Of a stretch of DNA of 6,501 nucleotides, positions 1-4,916 are shown in pieces. Source of the stretch: Sphingomonadaceae bacterium (lineage in GTDB: Bacteria; Pseudomonadota; Alphaproteobacteria; Sphingomonadales; Sphingomonadaceae); the NCBI GenBank assembly GCA_014380205.1, contig JACMKH010000470.1:1-6501 (forward strand). Reading direction: 5' to 3'. Below the pieces are notes generated by a model. It was not told the origin of the DNA, did no database searches, and saw only the letters and a list, made by a program, of their open reading frames with translations. Position 1 is the stretch's first letter. Every line of letters begins with the position of its first letter. Made by a program: the position numbers and the translations under genes.

Positions 1-741
1 CGCCGCCTCGGCGCTCGCGCGCGCGGCGACCAGCCAGTCGGCGAGGCTCGCCGCGTCGTCGAGCGCGGGCTCCTCGGCGGGTTCGTCGAAGTCCGCCTCC
101 GCGACGTCAGCGCTCGGACCATCGGCCCAGACCGGAACCGCCGGAACGATCGGCGCGCGCGGCGCGCGCGCGCGCGCGACCTCTTCGGCGATCGCCGCTT
201 CGGCTTCCTCGCCCGCGCATTCCTTCCAGTTGATCACGCCGTAGATGAAGTCGATCTGGTCGTCGTCGTCGGACGAGAAGGGCATCAATATGCCGCGGTA
301 GAGCGTGCTCATGTCGCGCTGGTTGACGAACTCGGCCTCGAAGCCGACCGGCGCCTGGTTGGCGATGATCTGGAGATAATGGTCGGTCAGCCGCGACAGC
401 AGCGAGCGGCCGGGCACCTCCGAGATGCGGCCGAGCTCGGCGCTCATCCCGCATTCCTCGCGCAGCGCGCGGCCGAGCCAGGCGATCCGCGGATCGTTAA
501 CCCCGGCGGTGAAATCGAGCAGCACGCTGTTGCCGCCGAAATCCTCGACCCCCGCGGGATCGAGATCGGCGATCGAGGGATAGGGGCGGTCGCGGAGCAG
601 CGACGCCCAGTAGTTATAGGCTCGGACGTGCATCCGCCGCTCGTCGGCGCCGATCTGCGGCGGCGCCTCGACGCCGCGGTCGTCCTCCTCGGAAACGTCG
701 CTGTCGTGCTCCGTCCCGAAAGGCTGGAGGTTGTCCATCAT
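1..741 (-). CDS. PAS-domain protein (PAS_5-like), 3' end cut off by window edge
   Basis: The reading frame is open from a tandem ATG ATG (741-739 and 738-736) to the left edge, giving about 246 codons without a stop, so the C-terminus is missing. Counting from the second Met, residues about 34-170 resemble the PAS_5 family: an R-x-Y-N-Y-W-x-x-L start (39-47), a P-S-I-A-D-L-D-P segment (54-61), a 'D-F-G-G-N-S-V-L-L-D-F' strand (66-76), G-R-x-L-x-x-x-x-x-x-x-Y (110-121) and a closing strand ending I-N-W-K (168-171). An acidic N-terminal tail (10-24) precedes it and a low-complexity Ala/Arg/Pro/Glu linker (about 174-225) follows. A purine stretch GGGGGCGAG lies just upstream and suits either Met. 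Family members are cytoplasmic single-PAS regulators; the ligand and partner are unknown here. The family call is from recollected motifs, not a search. The gene is divergent from the tRNA. Confidence 0.8.
   Translation of the reverse strand, partial: MMDNLQPFGTEHDSDVSEEDDRGVEAPPQIGADERRMHVRAYNYWASLLRDRPYPSIADLDPAGVEDFGGNSVLLDFTAGVNDPRIAWLGRALREECGMSAELGRISEVPGRSLLSRLTDHYLQIIANQAPVGFEAEFVNQRDMSTLYRGILMPFSSDDDDQIDFIYGVINWKECAGEEAEAAIAEEVARARAPRAPIVPAVPVWADGPSADVAEADFDEPAEEPALDDAASLADWLVAARASAEAA
162..178. repeat. 17-nt alternating GC dinucleotide tract inside the PAS gene
   Basis: Positions 162-178 are uninterrupted alternating G and C, and 153-160 is a second alternating run separated by one extra G. 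On the minus strand it encodes the Ala-Arg-rich linker of the PAS protein (about residues 187-193). The tract is a possible slippage or Z-DNA-prone site; a 2-nt change would shift the frame of the C-terminal part. Confidence 0.8.
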
Positions 742-792
742 CTCGCCCCCGCTGGCGTGCGCGTCTGCATGGGAGCGCCTTATGGCCCCGCG

Positions 793-811
793 ATGGTTGA
801 CGATCGGTAAA
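793..811 (-). promoter_or_regulatory. CtrA-box-like site upstream of the PAS gene
   Basis: On the minus strand the sequence reads TTTA-N7-TCAACCAT, one mismatch in each half from the alphaproteobacterial CtrA recognition pattern TTAA-N7-TTAA with the CCAT extension often seen in half sites. It sits about 52 nt upstream of the PAS start codon, a plausible place for a -35-region activator or repressor site. The same bases form an imperfect inverted repeat, GGTTGAC-N5-GTAAACC (795-813). Assignment to CtrA is inference; no clear sigma-70 -10 box follows. Confidence 0.3.
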
Positions 812-852
812 CCTTGGTGCGGAAAGCACGCGAAATCGCGGCGGGCGGCGGC

Positions 853-881
853 TTGCCCTGGGCCGGGGCGCTTGGTAATGC
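853..881 (+). promoter_or_regulatory. Weak candidate promoter of the tRNA-Thr gene
   Basis: TTGCCC (853-858) and TAATGC (876-881) are separated by 17 nt and would place a transcription start about 5-10 nt before the mature tRNA 5' end. The -35 matches TTGACA at four of six positions, but the -10 is poor. The call rests mainly on location. Confidence 0.25.
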
Positions 882-897
882 CCGCGCCTCTCCGGGC

Positions 898-973
898 GCC
901 GCTTTAGCTCAGCTGGTAGAGCATCGCATTCGTAATGCGAGGGTCACAGGTTCGAGTCCTGTAAGCGGCACCA
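898..973 (+). tRNA. tRNA-Thr, anticodon CGT
   Basis: The 76-nt gene folds into a full cloverleaf by eye. The acceptor stem GCCGCTT (898-904) pairs perfectly with AAGCGGC (963-969). The D stem is GCTC (907-910) with GAGC (919-922). The anticodon stem TCGCA (924-928) pairs with TGCGA (936-940) around loop TTCGTAA, giving anticodon CGT (931-933), which reads the threonine codon ACG. The T stem ACAGG (946-950) pairs with CCTGT (958-962) around TTCGAGT. The discriminator is A970 and the CCA end is encoded (971-973). ACG is a GC-ending codon, consistent with need in a GC-rich genome. The gene faces the permease end-to-end, 7 nt apart. Confidence 0.97.
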
Positions 974-980
974 TTTTCCA

Positions 981-2279
981 TCAGCGCGGATCACGGGCGG
1001 TCTTTCGCATCGCGAAATGGACGGGAACGCCGAGCGCGAGCAGCGCGACGCCCCAGCCGACCGCCTCGCCGCCCGCGCCGTAGATCGTCCAGACCGCATA
1101 GACCGTCGCGACCGCCGCGAGGCCGATCATCAGCCGCGAATGCGGGAGGCGGCCTGAAAGCTTGAGCGCGGCGAGCGCGCAGGCGAGATACATGAACAGC
1201 GTGGTCGCGGTCGACAGCAGGATCAGAAAGGCGAAAATCTCGGTCGCCGAGCGCTGATAGTTGAGCAGCACGACCGCCGTCATCAGGCCGCTCGACACGA
1301 TCAGCGAACGCGCCGGCGCGCCCGCCGCGGTCTGCTTGCCGAACCACGCCGGGAAGGCGCCAGCCCGCGCCATCGCGAAGGGCAGCTCGGCGAGCACGAG
1401 CACCCAGCCGTTGAGCGCGCCGATGCAGGCGATCGCCGCGAACAGCGCGATGAACAGCGCGGGCTCGGGCGCCCAGAAGCGCGTCACGAAATCGGCGAAG
1501 GGCGCGCTCGAACCGGCGATCGTCTCGGCGGGCATGAGCAGCACGATCGCCGAGCAGGTGATGAGATAGACGAGCCCGGTCAGCGCGGTTCCGGTGAGCG
1601 TCGCGAAGGGAATCGTGCGCTGGGGATCGCGAATCTTGCCGGCCGGAACGGTCGCCGATTCGAGCCCGAGCAGCGCCCACAGGGTCAGCGTCGCGGCGGC
1701 GGTGATCGCCGGGGCCGAAAGCTCGCCCGCGGCGAGCGGGCGCGGCGCCGCCTCCCCACTCGCGATCGCCAGCGCCGCGAGCAGGATCACGACGACCAGC
1801 GGAATCAGCTTGATCACCGTGGTGACCAGCTGAAATCCCCCCGCCGCGCGCGTCCCCGACAGGTTGATGATGCTGACCCCCCAGATCAGCACGCAGGCGG
1901 CGACCGCCGCCGCGCCGGGCGCGGTCGAAAGGAAGGGCAGGAACACGCTAATATAGCTCACCCCGGCAACCGCGATCGCGGCGTTGCCGATCCACAGCGA
2001 AATCCAATAGCTCCACGTCACCATGAACGCGGGGAGCGGGCCGAACGCCTCGCGCGTGTAGACATAGGGGCCGCCCTCGCGCGGGATCGCGCGGACCAGC
2101 CAGCAGAAGGTCGCCGCGATGCACAATCCGCCCGCGACGGTGAGCAGCCAGCCGCCGACCGAGTTCCACCCCAGCGGCGCGAGCGCGACGGGCAGCAGGA
2201 AGATGCCCGACCCGATCATGTTGCCGACGACGAGCGAGACCGTCATCCAGCGCCCGAGCTTGCGCTCCTCGGGGATCAC
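981..2279 (-). CDS. APC-superfamily amino-acid permease, AdiC-like
   Basis: A 432-residue inner-membrane transporter with about twelve hydrophobic segments, roughly at 13-31, 41-61, 84-112, 122-140, 151-173, 190-212, 228-250, 272-300, 326-341, 346-370, 384-402 and 405-424. The first carries the unwound-helix motif G-S-G-I-F (23-27), typical of amino acid/polyamine/organocation carriers. Helix 6 has W-x-x-x-G-L-E-S-A (201-209) followed by G-x-I-x-D-P-x-R-T-I-P (214-224), and helix 8 has N-G-W (290-292). These resemble arginine/agmatine antiporter AdiC, where Trp202, Glu208 and Trp293 line or gate the substrate path; the equivalents here would be W201, E207 and W292. The substrate is not determinable: amino acid or amine, exchange or proton symport. 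The start is GTG at 2279; it is the only plausible initiator before the conserved R-K-L-G-x-W segment, and the frame stays open upstream into the receptor gene. Its ribosome site is weak (GAAGG, one base away), suggesting translation linked to the receptor 38 nt upstream. Confidence 0.9.
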   Translation of the reverse strand: MIPEERKLGRWMTVSLVVGNMIGSGIFLLPVALAPLGWNSVGGWLLTVAGGLCIAATFCWLVRAIPREGGPYVYTREAFGPLPAFMVTWSYWISLWIGNAAIAVAGVSYISVFLPFLSTAPGAAAVAACVLIWGVSIINLSGTRAAGGFQLVTTVIKLIPLVVVILLAALAIASGEAAPRPLAAGELSAPAITAAATLTLWALLGLESATVPAGKIRDPQRTIPFATLTGTALTGLVYLITCSAIVLLMPAETIAGSSAPFADFVTRFWAPEPALFIALFAAIACIGALNGWVLVLAELPFAMARAGAFPAWFGKQTAAGAPARSLIVSSGLMTAVVLLNYQRSATEIFAFLILLSTATTLFMYLACALAALKLSGRLPHSRLMIGLAAVATVYAVWTIYGAGGEAVGWGVALLALGVPVHFAMRKTARDPR

Positions 2280-2286
2280 GCCTTCG

Positions 2287-2301
2287 GCCGGGATGCCCGG
2301 C
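2287..2301 (-). promoter_or_regulatory. Perfect GC hairpin between receptor stop and permease start
   Basis: GCCGGG-CAT-CCCGGC forms a 6-bp all-GC stem with a 3-nt loop on the minus-strand transcript. It begins 16 nt after the receptor stop codon and ends 7 nt before the permease GTG. There is no U-tract, so it is not a standard intrinsic terminator. It could protect the receptor mRNA 3' end or lower permease initiation. This functional reading is inference. Confidence 0.45.
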
Positions 2302-2317
2302 GCGGCCTCGGTCGCTG

Positions 2318-4774
2318 CTAGAACCGTCGGCCGACCCTCAGCCCGAAGGTGCGCGGCTGGTTGGGCACGGTGTAGACGAGGCCGGGCGTGTCGGGGTTAT
2401 CGGTCGCGCAGATCGCCGAGGCGCATTGCGCGAAGACATAGCCCGAGCCGCGCTCGTCGAGCAGGTTGGTGACATAGGCCTCGAAGCGCCAGCCGTCCTC
2501 GGATTCGGCGCCCGCCGCGATGTCGACCGTGCCATAGCCGTCCTGGATGCCGAGCAGCCGCGTCTCCTCGAGCTCGAGCCCGGGACGGATGCTGCTCTGA
2601 TAGACCCCGGCGACCTGGGCATGGCCCTCGAGGCTCGGCGAAAGCGGGAACTCGTAGCGGACGATCATGTTGCCCTTGAAGCGCGGCGTCACGGGCAGCC
2701 GCGTCCCCGTCGGCGCGAGCGGGTCCTCGCATTCGGTGACGGGGTTGTTGTCCTCGTCGAGGAAGCCGCAGTAATTCTCGGTGAGCTCGGCCTCGATGAG
2801 CGACATCGCCCCCGAGATGGTGAGCCCGTCGACGGGCCGCCATACGACATCCGTCTCGAGCCCCTGGACGCGCGCTTGGGCGGCGTTGCGGATCTCGGTG
2901 AGCCCGTTGGGGCCGAGGATCGCGAACTGGAAGTTGCTCCATTCCTGGTGGAAGAAGGCGGTGTTCCAGCGCAGCCGCCCGTCGAACCATTCGGTTTTGA
3001 AGCCGAGCTCGTAGTTGGTGAGGAAGTCCGCGCCATAGGGCGGGATGAAGCCGCGCCGGTTGATGCCGCCGGGCCTAAAGCCGCGCGACCAGGTCGCGTA
3101 GGCCATATGGTCGGGCGTCGCCTGCCAGGTCAGGTTGAGCCGGTGGATAATGCCGTCGTCGCGCGAGCGCTTGGGAACGATGTTGCCCGAGGCGTCGACG
3201 TCGGCGAGGTTGGTGCAGGGCGCGTTGTCGGTGGTCGGCGGGCCGAAGCATTGCGACTCGCCGGTCGAGCCGCTGAAGCCCGCGCCATAGCCGAAGAAGC
3301 CGATCAGCGTGTTGTTGAAGCGGTAATAGCGCAGCCCGCCGGTCAGCGTGAGGTTCTCGACGACATCGAAGGCGAGCTCGCCGAACACCGCGCGGTCGCG
3401 GTCGACGCGGTCCTGCTTGGTCAGCCAGATCGTGTCGGGCCGGCCGGGGACCTCGATCGCGGTGGCGATGCCGTCGACCTTGTAGCGCTGCTCGATGTCG
3501 TGGAACTGGCGCTGATAGAACAGGCCCGCGACCGCGCGGATGCGGCTGTCCTGCGGCGAGGTCACGCGCAGCTCCTGGCTCAACAGCGAGAAGCGGTCGC
3601 TGCTTTCGAAATATTGCGATGGGTTGACGCGCGGGCAGCTCGGATCGAACGGGTTGGGATTGTCGCAGGGGCCAACGAAATAATAGCCGTAGCTCGCGAG
3701 CGCGTCATAAAAATAGGCGTAGTCCGAATAGTCGGAGAGGCCCTCGATATCGCGATTGATATAGGCGCCCGCATAGACGAGGTCGAAGTCGCCGATGCTG
3801 CCCTCGATGGTCAGCGCCGCCTGATACCAGCGGTCCTCCTGGAAATCGTCGCGGTAGCGCTGGACGTTGAGATCGCCGACGCGCGGGTTGAAGCCGAAGC
3901 TCCCCGTGCTGGTCTGCTCTTGCGCCATCACGGCGGGGGTGATCGTCCAGTTCTCGTCGAGATCGATGCCGAGCGCGACGCGCCCGCCGAAGGTCTCGAC
4001 GTCGTTGAAATCGTCCTCGACCAGCGCCTGGTTGTCGTCGGTCTCGCCCGAGGTCGGGAAGGTGCGAATACCGCGGATGTTGTCGATATAGCCGCCGTCG
4101 CGAACGTACCAGCCGACCGCGCGCACCGCCATGCTGTCGCCGATCGGCACGTTGATGAAGCCCTCGAGCGCGCCGCCGGGATCGCCGTGATCGACCCAGT
4201 TGAGCTCGCCGTCGACTCCGGCCTCGAACTGGCCCGGATCAGGCCGGTTGGTGATGATGCGCAGCGTGCCCGCCTGGCTCGACGCGCCGTAGAGCGTGCC
4301 CTGCGGCCCGGCGAGCGCCTCGACGCGCGCGATGTCGTAGAGGTGGACGTTGAGGTTGCCCTGGTTGGTGGTGATGGGCTGCTCGTCGAGATAGGTGCCG
4401 ACGCTGGGCAGCGGGCCCGAATGGTTGCCGTCGCCGCCGCTCGCCACGCCGCGCATATAGACCAGCGAATAGGAGGGGCCGCCGAATTCCTGCGTCGAAA
4501 CGCTCGGCAGGAAGCGCGCATAATCCTGGAAGTCGCCGATCTGGAGGTCCTCGAGCTGTTCGTTGCCGAGCACCTGGATGCTCAGCGGCACCACCTGGAG
4601 ATCCTGGGTCCGGCGCTGCGCGGTGACGATGATGATGTTGCTGTCGACCGCCTCGGGCGCTTCCTGCGCATGGGCCGCCGCGCTGCCCCCGGCGAGAATG
4701 GTCGAGCCGAGCAGCGCCCCCGCGATCGTCCGCGAGGCGCCGCCGGAACGGCCGGAACGCGTTTTCAAGATCAT
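2318..4774 (-). CDS. TonB-dependent outer-membrane receptor
   Basis: An 818-residue gated beta-barrel importer that takes a scarce ligand across the outer membrane with energy from TonB-ExbB-ExbD. From the ATG at 4774: a Sec signal peptide (basic residues 4-16, hydrophobic 17-33, likely cleavage after A-H-A at 36); a TonB-box-like strand I-I-I-V-T-A (47-52) before Q-R-R; the plug with Y-M-R-G-V (106-110) and G-P-Q-G-T-L-Y-G (156-163); the conserved barrel segment W-S-R-G-F-R-P-G-G (562-570); and a final strand ending R-R-F, with the terminal aromatic residue used for barrel insertion. No extra N-terminal signalling (STN) domain is seen. Exactly eight cysteines occur, as four close pairs. An alternative ATG at 4810 would add 12 residues, but it lacks a ribosome site and falls at the predicted transcription start, while GAGGTGGGGGAG lies directly before 4774. 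The ligand is unknown; neighbouring genes are a sulfotransferase upstream and a permease downstream. Confidence 0.93.
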   Translation of the reverse strand: MILKTRSGRSGGASRTIAGALLGSTILAGGSAAAHAQEAPEAVDSNIIIVTAQRRTQDLQVVPLSIQVLGNEQLEDLQIGDFQDYARFLPSVSTQEFGGPSYSLVYMRGVASGGDGNHSGPLPSVGTYLDEQPITTNQGNLNVHLYDIARVEALAGPQGTLYGASSQAGTLRIITNRPDPGQFEAGVDGELNWVDHGDPGGALEGFINVPIGDSMAVRAVGWYVRDGGYIDNIRGIRTFPTSGETDDNQALVEDDFNDVETFGGRVALGIDLDENWTITPAVMAQEQTSTGSFGFNPRVGDLNVQRYRDDFQEDRWYQAALTIEGSIGDFDLVYAGAYINRDIEGLSDYSDYAYFYDALASYGYYFVGPCDNPNPFDPSCPRVNPSQYFESSDRFSLLSQELRVTSPQDSRIRAVAGLFYQRQFHDIEQRYKVDGIATAIEVPGRPDTIWLTKQDRVDRDRAVFGELAFDVVENLTLTGGLRYYRFNNTLIGFFGYGAGFSGSTGESQCFGPPTTDNAPCTNLADVDASGNIVPKRSRDDGIIHRLNLTWQATPDHMAYATWSRGFRPGGINRRGFIPPYGADFLTNYELGFKTEWFDGRLRWNTAFFHQEWSNFQFAILGPNGLTEIRNAAQARVQGLETDVVWRPVDGLTISGAMSLIEAELTENYCGFLDEDNNPVTECEDPLAPTGTRLPVTPRFKGNMIVRYEFPLSPSLEGHAQVAGVYQSSIRPGLELEETRLLGIQDGYGTVDIAAGAESEDGWRFEAYVTNLLDERGSGYVFAQCASAICATDNPDTPGLVYTVPNQPRTFGLRVGRRF

Positions 4775-4786
4775 CTCCCCCACCTC
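4775..4786 (-). promoter_or_regulatory. Ribosome binding site that decides the receptor start
   Basis: The minus-strand sequence GAGGTGGGGGAG abuts the ATG at 4774. Its GAGG lies about 8 nt from that ATG, a good Shine-Dalgarno spacing. No comparable purine run precedes the upstream in-frame ATG at 4810. Confidence 0.6.
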
Positions 4787-4815
4787 GCTCAAAGCCGACC
4801 TCTTCCCCATCCGTG

Positions 4816-4844
4816 ATGGAACCGAAACGAGCGCCGGATGTCAA
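4816..4844 (-). promoter_or_regulatory. Candidate sigma-70-type promoter of the receptor gene
   Basis: A perfect -35 hexamer TTGACA (4844-4839 on the minus strand) is followed after exactly 17 nt by TTCCAT (4821-4816), which keeps three of six -10 consensus positions. Weak -10 boxes are usual in GC-rich alphaproteobacteria. Transcription would begin near 4809-4810, leaving a leader of about 35 nt before the ATG at 4774. This would separate receptor expression from that of the upstream sulfotransferase gene. Confidence 0.45.
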
Positions 4845-4862
4845 TCGAGAGCGCGCGCGGTC

Positions 4863-4895
4863 TGTCGATAGTCGCGCGACCATGGCATATCGACA
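4863..4895. promoter_or_regulatory. Perfect inverted repeat upstream of the receptor promoter (candidate operator)
   Basis: TGTCGATA (4863-4870) and TATCGACA (4888-4895) are exact reverse complements separated by 17 nt, so the arm centres are 25 bp apart. A second perfect palindrome, GTCGCGCGAC (4871-4880), is nested in the spacer. The element lies just upstream of the candidate -35 box and just downstream of the sulfotransferase stop. The arms are AT-richer than the surroundings. With no U-tract and a long loop it fits a protein-binding site better than a terminator, but no regulator is identified. Confidence 0.45.
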
Positions 4896-4916
4896 ACAGC
4901 CCGACCGGACCGCGCT

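Noticed and set aside
797..825. TTGACG (797-802) as the -35 box of a plus-strand tRNA promoter
   Set aside because: No -10-like hexamer occurs 16-18 nt downstream, and it would give a leader of around 70 nt; the same bases are better explained by the CtrA-like site on the other strand.
898..1000. tRNA 3' end as an integration (att) site of a genomic island
   Set aside because: No second copy of the T-arm/acceptor 3' sequence and no integrase were seen in the window; the downstream gene is an ordinary permease with matching composition.
814..1083. Plus-strand 89-codon frame crossing the tRNA gene
   Set aside because: It reads straight through a perfect tRNA and into the antisense of the permease, so it is not a credible protein gene.
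2426..4816. A 796-codon open frame on the plus strand, antisense to nearly the whole receptor gene
   Set aside because: Long antisense frames are expected opposite GC-rich genes with G/C third positions. Its product is a low-complexity mix of Ala, Arg, Val, Glu and Asp with no recognisable domain, while the minus strand encodes a complete receptor.
4863..4895. Inverted repeat as the intrinsic terminator of the sulfotransferase gene
   Set aside because: The loop would be 17 nt, the stem is not GC-rich, and a GC-rich sequence rather than a U-tract follows on the minus strand.
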